This document shows positions 1 through 9,510 of a DNA stretch of 64,000 bases, piece by piece. Both the position numbers and the translations under genes were made by a program. The stretch spans positions 1-64,000 of the forward strand of contig WPAF01000001.1 in assembly GCA_009772965.1 (NCBI GenBank), given 5' to 3'. Position 1 is the stretch's first letter; each line of letters opens with the position of its first letter. Under the pieces are notes generated by a model. The model was not told the DNA's origin. It worked only from the letters and a program-made list of their open reading frames with translations, and did no database searches. Source of the stretch: Candidatus Saganbacteria bacterium. Its GTDB lineage: Bacteria; Margulisbacteria; WOR-1; XYC2-FULL-46-14; WPAF01.

Positions 1-63
1 AATGACTATACTGAAAGGATGGTGAAGGCTCAAGATAAGCTCTTTGATGGCATCTTCTCCTAA
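1..63 (+). CDS. Possible C-terminal tail of a plus-strand CDS truncated by the window edge (NDYTERMVKAQDKLFDGIFS*)
   Basis: Frame 1 is open from base 1 to TAA at 61-63; convergent with the first minus-strand gene. Too short to identify. Confidence 0.3.
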   Translation, partial: NDYTERMVKAQDKLFDGIFS

Positions 64-64
64 C

Positions 65-113
65 TAGTTTTCAGGGACATTCTTGTATTGGAAAATACTA
101 CCAGCGAAAACTA
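65..113 (+). terminator. Weak candidate intrinsic terminator between convergent genes
   Basis: 8-bp inverted repeat tagttttc (65-72)/gaaaacta (106-113) enclosing a small hairpin gtatt-ggaa-aatac (85-98), followed by a short T run (115-119). AT-rich and weak. Confidence 0.25.
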
Positions 114-1244
114 CTTTTTCCTGAATAAACGGAAAAGAATTTGGGGTTTTTTAATAACTTCATATATAACATTTCCAATTGTAGAATATGTGCGGGGGTT
201 TGCTGCCAGCGACCAGAAAATCGATGAATGGTTTTCAAAATCACCCACCTTTTCAATTACACTTGTATTATCCTTTACATATTCAAAAACTTTTTTTAAA
301 CCGTCATCGCTCATGTTTTCTAAAATATTCCTGGCTAAAAGGCAAAGTTTTATTTCCTGCCCAAATTCAGTATTCCAATTTTTTTCATATTCCGCAAGTT
401 TCTCTTCTTTTATGCAGTTTGCCAAAATTTCGGCTGATTTCATTCCATAAAAAATCCCGCCGGAAGTTATCGGCTTTATCTGGCAGGCCGCGTCGCCGAC
501 CAATGCCGCATTATCTTTTACCAGCTGGCAGGTGCCGATTGGAATTGGCCCTGCATTTTTCTCAACTATTTCACCGGTAATATTTCTTTCTTTCATGAAT
601 TTTTCAAGCTCGGCCAGAGGTTTGTCGCATATTGTTCCAATCCTGACAATCCCATTAGCTTCAGGAATTAGCCAAGTAAACAGTGAAAATGGTTTTATAT
701 AGCTTACTTCGACCCTGTCCCTGTCTGCCACTTCCCACCTAACCCGATACTGCAATCCTTTATAGAGTTTGATGTTGTGGCTGAAATCCAAAAGCTTTCT
801 AACTTTTGAATTTGGGCCATCCGCGCCAATTAAAATATCGGCATAATAATCGCCGTTAGTAGTTTTTAACCTATAGCCGGGGCCGGACTTTTCAACCGAT
901 AAAAACCTGGTATTAAACTCGATTTTTAGCCCTTTGCTTAATTCTTTATCAAAAGCAGAGCGGTCAATGATATAAGCAACCTGGGGTCTTTTAAGAAGAA
1001 AAGCGCTGCCGTTAAATGAAACTTTTGCCCCGTCAATTGTATTTAATATCGTAGCTTTTGATGGCGCCAATAAAGTGTCTGAAAACACATCTTTACCAAC
1101 TATTCCCGCGCAGGATACCGGCTTCCCAACTTCAGGATGTTCTTCAAGTATTAATGGATCAAATCCGAAGTGCTTTAAAAGCTGTCCTAAATAATTTCCA
1201 ACCGGCCCAGCGCCGACAATAACAATTTTTTGGGATTTTTTCAT
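111..1244 (-). CDS. Geranylgeranyl reductase family FAD-dependent oxidoreductase
   Basis: GxGxxG FAD motif (VIVGAGPVGNYLG), PVSCAGIVGKDVF, LIGADGPNSKVRKLL, FTWLIPEANGIVRIGT, ALVGDAACQIKPITSGGI. ORF track starts at TTG 1247; ATG at 1244 is more likely. Confidence 0.8.
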   Translation of the reverse strand: MKKSQKIVIVGAGPVGNYLGQLLKHFGFDPLILEEHPEVGKPVSCAGIVGKDVFSDTLLAPSKATILNTIDGAKVSFNGSAFLLKRPQVAYIIDRSAFDKELSKGLKIEFNTRFLSVEKSGPGYRLKTTNGDYYADILIGADGPNSKVRKLLDFSHNIKLYKGLQYRVRWEVADRDRVEVSYIKPFSLFTWLIPEANGIVRIGTICDKPLAELEKFMKERNITGEIVEKNAGPIPIGTCQLVKDNAALVGDAACQIKPITSGGIFYGMKSAEILANCIKEEKLAEYEKNWNTEFGQEIKLCLLARNILENMSDDGLKKVFEYVKDNTSVIEKVGDFENHSSIFWSLAANPRTYSTIGNVIYEVIKKPQILFRLFRKK

Positions 1245-1252
1245 CAATTTTA

Positions 1253-1281
1253 ATTATATGCTAATTATAGGGAGGTTTCAA
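1253..1281 (-). promoter_or_regulatory. Sigma70-like promoter TTGAAA-N17-TATAAT
   Basis: Minus strand: TTGAAA at 1281-1276, 17-nt spacer, TATAAT at 1258-1253, followed 8 nt later by ATG (1244). Confidence 0.65.
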
Positions 1282-1296
1282 TCTTTGATGATTATA

Positions 1297-2334
1297 TTAA
1301 ATTTCCGAGTAAACTTTTACTTTTAAAAGGAAAACTGTAAAACCCGAAAATAATACAAAGACTACCGACAAAAGGGCAAAAAATTGCATTATATCTGCTT
1401 TAATCATTGCTAAAGCGATTGAGCCGAGAATGATTTGCATTCCATATAAAGTCAAAACCGTTGCTTTTTGGGAATATCCCATTAAATGAATTCTATGATG
1501 GGAATGGTCTTTCCCCGGCTGGCTGAACTTTACATCATGTAAAAAGCGGTTAATAAAAACAAAATAAGTGTCGAATACAGGTATCCCGAGGATGATAAGC
1601 GGAACGATAAAAGAAATAATTTGCAGGCGCTCAATTCCAAGCGATAAAGCTATGTTCCATAATGTATAAATATTAAGTTTTACGGCAATAACGGCCAAAA
1701 TAAAACCAATAAAAGTTGAGCCCGATTCACCAAGAAAAATTGAAGCGGGGTTAAAATTATATTTTAAAAATCCTAGAAGCGCGCCCATTAATACCAAAGA
1801 AAGAAATATGATATCTAATTGCCCGACATTAAAAGCCAAAATGGCAAAAAATCCAGCAGATAAAAATGCTATTCCGGAAACCAGCCCATCCATCCCATCT
1901 AGCATATTCATGGAATTAGTCATAAAAGTGATGAAACTGGCGGTTAATAGCCAGTTTATCCAATCTATACGAAAGAAAGAAAAATGAATCCCTGCCAGCC
2001 AGATAAAGACAAAAGAAAATAGAAGGTGTGTCCAGATTTTATAGCGGGCGCGAATCTTTATTTTTGAGTCATCAAGCAAACCAAATAAAATAAAGAGTAT
2101 CCCGGCAATAAATATTCCTAGATATTCTTTCGTAAAATTGCCCGAAATTAAAAGTACAAAAAAAACAGATAAACCTATCGCAACCCCACCCATTAACGGA
2201 ATTGGTTCTCTATGGATTTTACGAAATCCAGGCTGATCAATAATGCCAAATTTAAAAGACAGGAATTTGATGATGGGAGTAATAAACAAAGAAATTAAAA
2301 AAGCTAAAAAGGCGCATAAAATACTTCCTAACAT
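1297..2334 (-). CDS. Polyprenyl-phosphate N-acetylhexosamine-1-phosphate transferase (WecA/MraY superfamily)
   Basis: Polytopic; PLMGGVAIG, FGLLDDSKIKIRARYK, NSMNMLDGMDGL, FLGESGSTFIGF, KDHSHHRI motifs. Confidence 0.9.
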   Translation of the reverse strand: MLGSILCAFLAFLISLFITPIIKFLSFKFGIIDQPGFRKIHREPIPLMGGVAIGLSVFFVLLISGNFTKEYLGIFIAGILFILFGLLDDSKIKIRARYKIWTHLLFSFVFIWLAGIHFSFFRIDWINWLLTASFITFMTNSMNMLDGMDGLVSGIAFLSAGFFAILAFNVGQLDIIFLSLVLMGALLGFLKYNFNPASIFLGESGSTFIGFILAVIAVKLNIYTLWNIALSLGIERLQIISFIVPLIILGIPVFDTYFVFINRFLHDVKFSQPGKDHSHHRIHLMGYSQKATVLTLYGMQIILGSIALAMIKADIMQFFALLSVVFVLFSGFTVFLLKVKVYSEI

Positions 2335-3362
2335 ATGGTTCTAACTGCAGAAGATGCGCCTGGGCCAAAGCTAGCCGCTTTTTGGATATTGTCCCAATTT
2401 TGCTTAAACCATTCAATTGCTTTAGGCAGTCCCTGCTCAAAGGTTGTGTTGGGCTTATAGCCGATTAATTTATTAGCCTTTTCTACAGAAGCTAAAATAC
2501 GCGACTTAGTATCCCATTTTCTCTTTGGGGCAAAACTAATGCCGGCATTATTGCCAACCATTTTATTAATCATTTCAGCTAGTTGTTTAATTTGTATTTC
2601 GCGCCCAGATGCCAAATTAAATTCTTCACCAATAGCTTCTTTCATGACTCCACTGCGCATAAGACCATCTACAATATCGCCAACGAAAGTAAAATCCCTT
2701 GTTTCTTCTCCTGTTCCAGTGATCGGCAATGGTTTCCCGCTCATTGCCCAATAAATAAAGTTTGGTATAACATTTCGGTATTGTCCAGGGATCTCGCCAG
2801 GCCCGTAAGAATTAAAAAATCTCGTTTTTACAACAGGGACTTCATATTGGTGCTGAAAGAAATTACAGTAGAGTTCTCCAAGCATCTTGGTTATCTGATA
2901 AGGAGTTGAAAGATGCATTGACATAAAATCCTCTTTTAAGGGCATTGGAGCGTGACTTCCATAGATAGAACATCCGGACGACGCATAAACAAAACGCTTA
3001 ACTTTTGTTAAAGCTGAGTATTCAAGCAGCTTTAGTATTCCCATTCCATTAACCTGAAGATCTCGTTCAGGGTGATCTATAGAATTTTGGTTTGCAAAAA
3101 AAGCCGCCAGATGAAAAACATAATCCGGCTTCTCAAAGAATACCCGTTTCAGTTTGATCTCATCTAGAATATCCCCTTCGGAAACGAGAACATTTGGCAA
3201 AGAAGGGATATTCCATTTCTCCGCGGACGAAAAGTCATCGAGAATAATAATTTTTTCAGCGCCCGCCTCAGACAAAGCCCTGACCAAGTTTGACCCAATG
3301 GCTCCCGCCCCGCCTGTAACGAGTATTTTTTTTCCTTTGTATTCAGATTTATAATCCATCAT
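2328..3362 (-). CDS. NAD-dependent epimerase/dehydratase (extended SDR)
   Basis: VTGGAGAIGSN, YASSGCSIYG, YQITK, TRDFTFVGDIVDGL. Confidence 0.88.
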   Translation of the reverse strand: MMDYKSEYKGKKILVTGGAGAIGSNLVRALSEAGAEKIIILDDFSSAEKWNIPSLPNVLVSEGDILDEIKLKRVFFEKPDYVFHLAAFFANQNSIDHPERDLQVNGMGILKLLEYSALTKVKRFVYASSGCSIYGSHAPMPLKEDFMSMHLSTPYQITKMLGELYCNFFQHQYEVPVVKTRFFNSYGPGEIPGQYRNVIPNFIYWAMSGKPLPITGTGEETRDFTFVGDIVDGLMRSGVMKEAIGEEFNLASGREIQIKQLAEMINKMVGNNAGISFAPKRKWDTKSRILASVEKANKLIGYKPNTTFEQGLPKAIEWFKQNWDNIQKAASFGPGASSAVRTIC

Positions 3363-4585
3363 GCCTTCTCCTTGATGATTCTATTAAATAAGATTTCATA
3401 TTTATCGACGCCGGAATTTCTTGAAAAGTCCCTCACGGCCGCTTTCCTGCCATTTACTCCCATTTGTTCACACAGTGTTTTATTATTATATAGTTTAAGC
3501 ACGGCCTGCGCAAGAGACTCCGAGTCGTCAGGCGGGACAACGATTCCGCAATTGTTGCTATTTATAATTTTTGGAGCATCCCCATTTTCCGGCATGCTGG
3601 CTAAAATTGCTTTTCCAGCGGCCATTATTGAAAGCATTTTCCCCGGGACAACCGGAGTTGCAAGATTTTGTCCAAGCACTACCAGGCAAATGTCTGATGT
3701 GTTCAGAACCTGAGGGTAAATTGATCTTAGTTGTGTTGGAATAAATTGGACATTTTTCAATCCTAATGATTCGCTCATTTTTACAAGCTCGAGCCTTTTT
3801 ACTCCATCTCCAACCAATACAAAGATGATATCCTTTTTATCCTTTAACCTATCAGCGGCTTGAATAACAACTTCAAGCCCTTGTGCAAATCCCATTACCC
3901 CTGCAAAAGAAACAATAAATTTCCCATCCAGCCCGTATTTCCTGCTGAAATCATTAATTTTTGATCCGGGTTGTATTAAACTAGTATCAACCCAGTTATC
4001 GATAACTCTTACTTTCTCTTCATTTGCGCCTATTTTTACCAGATATCCTTTGTTGCCTTCTGAGTGAACAGTCAAAGCGTTGGAATTTCGATAGATAAAA
4101 CTTTCCATCTGACGCGAAATAACAATGAGTAATTTGTTTTTTAATAATCCAAGATCAATTACTGTTTGAGGATAAAGATCTTGAATGTTAACAATTACTG
4201 GACACTTCTTGATTTTACTTAGCCAATATCCTGCAATTCCCAAAGGCAAAGGAGGAGAATAAACTAGAATTAGATCAAACTTTTCTTGAAATAACCCTGC
4301 CCAAAAAAAGATTATAGCAAGTAAGAAATGTTCAAACCCTCGAATAATTGGGATATTTCTTGCCAATGGAAGGATGTTTTTTCTGGTGACTTTTACACCT
4401 GATATTATCTCTTCATTAGGAATATTTTCTAAGTTGATTCCGGAAGCAATGTTGTAACGCGGCATCCTTGTAATAACATTAACGGAATAACCATTTTTAA
4501 CAAGAGATTCAGCCAATTCAAAAAATAAAGTAGAGGCGGACTTGGTTTCGGGAGGGAAGGATTCGGATAAGATTAAAATGCGCAT
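3359..4585 (-). CDS. Glycosyltransferase family 4 (WbuB-like)
   Basis: N-term MRILILSESFPPETKSASTLFFELAESLVKNGYSV; GT-B C-terminal donor-site region VVPGKMLSIMAAGKAILAS. Confidence 0.88.
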   Translation of the reverse strand: MRILILSESFPPETKSASTLFFELAESLVKNGYSVNVITRMPRYNIASGINLENIPNEEIISGVKVTRKNILPLARNIPIIRGFEHFLLAIIFFWAGLFQEKFDLILVYSPPLPLGIAGYWLSKIKKCPVIVNIQDLYPQTVIDLGLLKNKLLIVISRQMESFIYRNSNALTVHSEGNKGYLVKIGANEEKVRVIDNWVDTSLIQPGSKINDFSRKYGLDGKFIVSFAGVMGFAQGLEVVIQAADRLKDKKDIIFVLVGDGVKRLELVKMSESLGLKNVQFIPTQLRSIYPQVLNTSDICLVVLGQNLATPVVPGKMLSIMAAGKAILASMPENGDAPKIINSNNCGIVVPPDDSESLAQAVLKLYNNKTLCEQMGVNGRKAAVRDFSRNSGVDKYEILFNRIIKEKA

Positions 4586-4606
4586 TAATGGTTTATTTGT
4601 TTCAAA

Positions 4607-5887
4607 TTATGTAATTAAAGAATTTTTAACAATTTGAGGATTAGGTAAGGGAACAATAAAATCACCTTTAAACCCCTTTTGTTTAAGCTTAGGCATTAAT
4701 TCGTCAGCTATGTGCCACGAAAACAGTAATGCATAATCAGGCTGATCATTAAAAAGCTTAGACTCTTCCACTACCGGGATTAGCGTGCCAGGCACGTATT
4801 TCCCTATTTTATGAGATCCTTTGACCTCCAGCACATAGTCAACAATCCCTTCATCTATTGCCGTATAATTAATTAAAGTACTTGCCCGAGAAGGCGCGCT
4901 TATGCCATATATTTTCTTTCCCTCTTTTTTTAGGGTATACAACAAGGACATCAATTCCAACTTTGATATAATTACCCTGTCTTTAAATTTCAGCAAATTT
5001 TCTTTGCAAATACTAATTTTTTCTTTTTCCATCAACTTTGCAACACTTTCTTTTACGGGATATTTACCTTTTCTTGAGGCATAAACCCGAATAGAACCAC
5101 CATGCGTGGGTATAGGTTTTGCATGAATAATCTCTAAACCATGCGCCTCTAGCAAGTATTTTAGGCTGGTAAGCGAATAATATCTAAGATGTTCGTGATA
5201 AATAGTGTCATATTGCAGGCTTTCAATCAAAGGCACAAGATAATGTGATTCAGAGATAAATATGCCATCGTCTTTTAACAATAGAAGAATATCTTCGGCA
5301 ATTTCATTTATATTTTCAATATGGGCAAACACATTTGTTGCAGTAATTATTTTCGCCTGTCCATAATCAGGAATGATCTCGTTTACAACTTCCTTATTGA
5401 AATATTTGATGATTGTAGGTATGCCGCGCTCAATCGCTATTTTACCTATTTCCTCTGGTGTCACACCTAAAACCTTGTGCTTGCCTTTAAAATTACTCAG
5501 AAGATTACCATCATTAGAGCCGATATCAACCACAAGATCATCTGCGCCAAATTTAAATAAAGATGTGCATTCACTATATAATTCAGCAAAGTTATCTCTT
5601 AGAATTTTGGTGGTACTGCTTGTATATGGATATTCAGGAGGGAATAGAATTTTCGGGTCAACTATTAACCCAAGCTGAACCAATTGGCATTGTGGACAAT
5701 ATAATAAAAGGGCTGGATAACTGGGCTGCTCTTGAGGAAATGTGCCAAATAATGGCATAGTATTGACGGGGGGCAGATATCCTAAAAATAATACCGGCTC
5801 CAATTTTTTTGACTCGCATATTTGGCATTTCTCAACCACAATACTTGAACTGCTGTCAAAAGCCAATCTAACTTTGTCATTTATCAT
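4607..5887 (-). CDS. Sugar C-methyltransferase (Methyltransf_13 zinc domain + SAM domain + Methyltransf_14-type C-terminus)
   Basis: CQICESKKLEPVLFLGYLPPVN...CPQCQLVQL; VVDIGSNDGNLLSNFK; EHLRYYSLTSLKYLLEAHGLEI; YGISAPSRASTLINY. Confidence 0.85.
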   Translation of the reverse strand: MINDKVRLAFDSSSSIVVEKCQICESKKLEPVLFLGYLPPVNTMPLFGTFPQEQPSYPALLLYCPQCQLVQLGLIVDPKILFPPEYPYTSSTTKILRDNFAELYSECTSLFKFGADDLVVDIGSNDGNLLSNFKGKHKVLGVTPEEIGKIAIERGIPTIIKYFNKEVVNEIIPDYGQAKIITATNVFAHIENINEIAEDILLLLKDDGIFISESHYLVPLIESLQYDTIYHEHLRYYSLTSLKYLLEAHGLEIIHAKPIPTHGGSIRVYASRKGKYPVKESVAKLMEKEKISICKENLLKFKDRVIISKLELMSLLYTLKKEGKKIYGISAPSRASTLINYTAIDEGIVDYVLEVKGSHKIGKYVPGTLIPVVEESKLFNDQPDYALLFSWHIADELMPKLKQKGFKGDFIVPLPNPQIVKNSLIT

Positions 5888-6864
5888 ATATTTTTCCTCC
5901 CAAATAAATTTGAATTTTCATCATACCATTTAACTGTAACAGGCAAACCATCTGAAAACTTATATCCAGGCTGATATCCTAATTTTTTAATCTTAGAAAT
6001 ATCTGGACATCTGCGCAGCGTTCCTCCTTTAGCCAGTTCCCCAGCAACAACTGTTACCCCTCTCCCAAAGTATTTTCCGATTTCAATAGCCACATCTTCG
6101 ATAGTCAATTCTTCCATAGTCCCGATATGATATATGCCAAGGTGTTCTCCTTTATCCATCAATAATATCAACCCATCAATAAAATCCTCAATAAAAACAA
6201 ATGCTCTGGTTTCTTTCCCTGTTCCTTGGATAGGGAATTTTATCTTAGCTTCCGAAGATTCCTGACACAGTTTACGCATGCGAAGAGCAAATTGAGGGAT
6301 AACATGTTCCCACCCCATAGCTGGCCCATAAACATTATGTGGACGAAAGATGATAACCTTTTCAAAATATTTGCGGCCATAATTGATCGCCATAATTTCA
6401 CTAATGATCTTTCCCGCAGCATATGAATAACGTGGATTGAGCGGATCGGGTATAGAAAGAGGAGCATACTCATCAGTTGGTACAACCGGAGGCGTTTGAT
6501 AAACTTCAGAGCTTGATGCTAGAATGAGTTTTTTTACACCTGCTTTTATACAACCATCTATGATATTAACCATGCCTTTAACCCCAATATCCAGCACCAA
6601 ATCTGGTTTAGAGTAGAAAAATTCCGTGCCATTTAAAAATGCCAGATGCCAAACACAATCAATCCCCTTGCAGGCATTTTCCACTGCTTCGCGATCTCTT
6701 ATATCCGCTTGCACTAATTCGATTTCAGTAAAAACATCATGTAAACGCTCTTTTGTGCCTCTTAAGTCATTGTCCAATACTCTTACCTTATGTCCTTCTT
6801 TGACCAGGCGGTGAACCAACGCACCACCAATAAATCCTGTTCCCCCAGTAACAAGGCAGTTCAT
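5884..6864 (-). CDS. NAD-dependent epimerase/dehydratase
   Basis: VTGGTGFIGGALV, LASSSEVYQTP, YSYAAGK, TRAFVFIEDFIDGL. Confidence 0.88.
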   Translation of the reverse strand: MNCLVTGGTGFIGGALVHRLVKEGHKVRVLDNDLRGTKERLHDVFTEIELVQADIRDREAVENACKGIDCVWHLAFLNGTEFFYSKPDLVLDIGVKGMVNIIDGCIKAGVKKLILASSSEVYQTPPVVPTDEYAPLSIPDPLNPRYSYAAGKIISEIMAINYGRKYFEKVIIFRPHNVYGPAMGWEHVIPQFALRMRKLCQESSEAKIKFPIQGTGKETRAFVFIEDFIDGLILLMDKGEHLGIYHIGTMEELTIEDVAIEIGKYFGRGVTVVAGELAKGGTLRRCPDISKIKKLGYQPGYKFSDGLPVTVKWYDENSNLFGRKNI

Positions 6865-7616
6865 ATAGCTCCTTTTTTTAATCTGACTGTTTTTGGAGAT
6901 AGTCTAAGATATGTTGTCGCAAATCCGTATATATACCAGCGTAAGTAATGAAACAACCAATTTACCACATGGAAACGGCTTTGTCCTTTAGTCCGTTCAT
7001 ACCACAAAGCAGGAACTTCAGCTATTTTCCATCCTAAGCGGTGGCATTTTACTAAAAGTTCTATTGAATACGTGAACCCTTGGGTAGACTCTATTAAAAC
7101 AGAATTAATTAATCTTCTGGAAAACAGCCTAAATCCATTACTTGCATCTTTTATTGGGATTAAAGCAAACCGGTTAAGCGTATAAGAGGATGCTCTTACT
7201 AAAATATTTTTTATCCATGGGCAATCCTTCATGCACCCGCCTTTCATAAATCGACTCGCCGCGACAATATCGTTGCCCTGTAAAAATTTTTCATACATCT
7301 TATCAATTATTCCACAATTGTAGGTATCGTCAGCCGGAAACACCAACACTGCCGGCGCATCACTATAATTAAAACCCGTTGTAATAGCGCCATGGACGCC
7401 AGCCCTTTGGTTCTTTACCAGCAATATCTCAAATCCGAGATCTTTAGCGTTTCTAATTACTGGAAGCGTGCTGTCATTTTCATTATCATAGCAAATCAAA
7501 ATGCGAAAGGGTGTTTTTACCGATTGACCCAGCGCCTTAAATACTTGTAGAATGTTATCTTTTTCGTTATATACCGGGATAATGATATCAAGCTTCATTT
7601 TTTTATTCGTTCCCAT
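6861..7616 (-). CDS. Glycosyltransferase family 2 (polyprenyl-phosphate mannose synthase-like)
   Basis: DIIIPVYNEKDNI, VFPADDTYN, SNGFRLFSRRL. Confidence 0.85.
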   Translation of the reverse strand: MGTNKKMKLDIIIPVYNEKDNILQVFKALGQSVKTPFRILICYDNENDSTLPVIRNAKDLGFEILLVKNQRAGVHGAITTGFNYSDAPAVLVFPADDTYNCGIIDKMYEKFLQGNDIVAASRFMKGGCMKDCPWIKNILVRASSYTLNRFALIPIKDASNGFRLFSRRLINSVLIESTQGFTYSIELLVKCHRLGWKIAEVPALWYERTKGQSRFHVVNWLFHYLRWYIYGFATTYLRLSPKTVRLKKGAI

Positions 7617-8353
7617 TTATTTGAATTGAGCGATGCGTCGGTTGCCATTTTAAAATCAACATTTTTCTTAATATCAATTAATTTGCATGGTTTAATTTGC
7701 GGCTTATATTTTTTATATCTCTTATAATCAGAAGTTCGCTTGCTCCCAATATTTATAACCCCTACATATTTTTCCTTTAGCATTATTGCTATTGCCTTAA
7801 CCAAATAATCAATTGGCACTTTGGAAGAATAAGAATCTATTGCTGAATTATCAAACATTATATGTGAAGGATCAAAAAAACTAGTTCTTATAATACAGTA
7901 GTTTGACAAAAGATTTACAGCACATTCTCCTCCAAGCTTTGTCCAGCCATATTTATTATAGGGTATTGTTTCATCGTTTTCCGAGTAATTACCCCTTATG
8001 CCAGGATAAACGCCATCAGTTGAAATATAAATAAATCTAATTTTATTATTTTTGTGAATTTCTCTTTTTAATATTTCCGCCACCAAATAAGCCGTGCCGA
8101 TGGAGTTTACATGCAATGCCTTTGCGGGATCTTTTTCGCATTCTGACATTCTTGCGAGTGCGGCACAATGGATTATCGCGTCAATAGTATTTTCATTGAG
8201 ATACTTCTCAATTCTCTTTGGCTTTGTTATATCCAAAGTAGCGCTTGAGGGGGATAAAATTGACGAGAAATAACCGGAAGCAATTATTGCTTTGCCGAGC
8301 TTCCCGGATCCGCCGGTTAATAAGATATTATTCAATTTTTTATTATACCCCAA
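7595..8353 (-). CDS. RmlD-like NDP-sugar 4-keto reductase (SDR)
   Basis: LLTGGSGKLGKAII, YISTDGVYPGIRGNYSENDETIPYNKYGWTKLGGE. Confidence 0.78.
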   Translation of the reverse strand: MGYNKKLNNILLTGGSGKLGKAIIASGYFSSILSPSSATLDITKPKRIEKYLNENTIDAIIHCAALARMSECEKDPAKALHVNSIGTAYLVAEILKREIHKNNKIRFIYISTDGVYPGIRGNYSENDETIPYNKYGWTKLGGECAVNLLSNYCIIRTSFFDPSHIMFDNSAIDSYSSKVPIDYLVKAIAIMLKEKYVGVINIGSKRTSDYKRYKKYKPQIKPCKLIDIKKNVDFKMATDASLNSNKWERIKK

Positions 8354-9510
8354 AGATCTACAACTTCTTTTTCTGCAGGAATGGCAAGCCCGCGATATTG
8401 AGAATGCGGCACGCCGACGATTATCACATCGCTTAACTTAATTAATTCTTCTTTTGATATAAATGTAGCGTTTTTTGCATATTCATCAGAATAATATACA
8501 TTAGTTCCATAAAACCGCAGGATTTTACCGAGTTTAAAAGAAAGAGAATCTCTGATATCATCTATGTCAGCTTTAAATGCCATGCCTAATATCCCGATAT
8601 TTATTTTGCTAAAATCATATCTCCTTCTTAAATCTTCAACTATAAAGCCCGGCAAGCCTTCATTAATCATCATTGCGGCGTGCCCTAACTGGAAATTGTT
8701 ATCATGAAATGCCGCTAACTGCATCGTGTCCTTCAAAAGGCAAGGCCCTGCGGCAAAACCGGCTGAAGGTAAAGTAGCTGTCCTGCCGTATCCTTCCATC
8801 ATGGCATTCCGCACCTTGTCATAATTTACACCGTATTTATGCGCGATCATATAAAATTGATTAGTAGCTGCAAATTGGATATATCTCCAAGCATTTGAAA
8901 AAAGTTTAACCAATTCTGCTTCTTCTATGGAAGTTTTAATAATTTTTGGGGAAATATTAGAAAACAATTCCACCGCCTTTTCCAAAGCTTTTTCTGTCAT
9001 ACCGGCGATAATTTGCGGCAATTCCCTCAGTTCTTTTATTGCATAACCTTGCACAATCCTCTCGGGGCAATAAGCTATATGCCAACCTTCGCCTTCCCCC
9101 AGTATTCTTATCATTTGCTGGCAGGTATGGGGATAAACCGTGCTGCGTATTATGATTATTTGGTCCTTGTTTAAATATTTTTTTAGCTGCGAGAATAAAT
9201 TTAGAAAATCACGTGTCTTGGGATTAAGATATTCATCCACCGGAGTACCTATGGCGATAACAACATATCTGGCTTCGGAGACGGAATTAATATCCGATGA
9301 AACTACCAGCTTTTTATTCTTCAATACTTTTTCTAGAATAGGCTCGGATTCATACTCTATAAATGGCATTGTACCTTTTCCTATGATCTCCATTCGTTCT
9401 TTACTATTATCATACAGACAAACGTTCATCCCTTTATCAGCAAATGATAATCCTAATGGTAATCCCACATGGCCTCCCCCACCAACGATGCAAATATCAT
9501 ATTTGCTCAT
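8332..9510 (-). CDS. UDP-glucose/GDP-mannose dehydrogenase family (WecC-like nucleotide-sugar dehydrogenase)
   Basis: IVGGGGHVGLPLGLSFAD; YCPERIVQGYA; catalytic Cys region FAAGPCLLKDTMQL; GMAFKADIDDIRDSLSF. Confidence 0.9.
   Translation of the reverse strand: MSKYDICIVGGGGHVGLPLGLSFADKGMNVCLYDNSKERMEIIGKGTMPFIEYESEPILEKVLKNKKLVVSSDINSVSEARYVVIAIGTPVDEYLNPKTRDFLNLFSQLKKYLNKDQIIIIRSTVYPHTCQQMIRILGEGEGWHIAYCPERIVQGYAIKELRELPQIIAGMTEKALEKAVELFSNISPKIIKTSIEEAELVKLFSNAWRYIQFAATNQFYMIAHKYGVNYDKVRNAMMEGYGRTATLPSAGFAAGPCLLKDTMQLAAFHDNNFQLGHAAMMINEGLPGFIVEDLRRRYDFSKINIGILGMAFKADIDDIRDSLSFKLGKILRFYGTNVYYSDEYAKNATFISKEELIKLSDVIIVGVPHSQYRGLAIPAEKEVVDLWGIIKN

Noticed and set aside
85-98. Strong Rho-independent terminator at the left end
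   Set aside because: Stem is only 5 bp and AT-rich; retained only as a weak candidate.
6240-6485. Nested minus-strand alternate-frame ORFs (also 2252-2440, 11183-11368, 16371-16589, 25806-26066, 56951-57202)
   Set aside because: Lie entirely or mostly inside conserved enzyme genes in another frame; no independent support.
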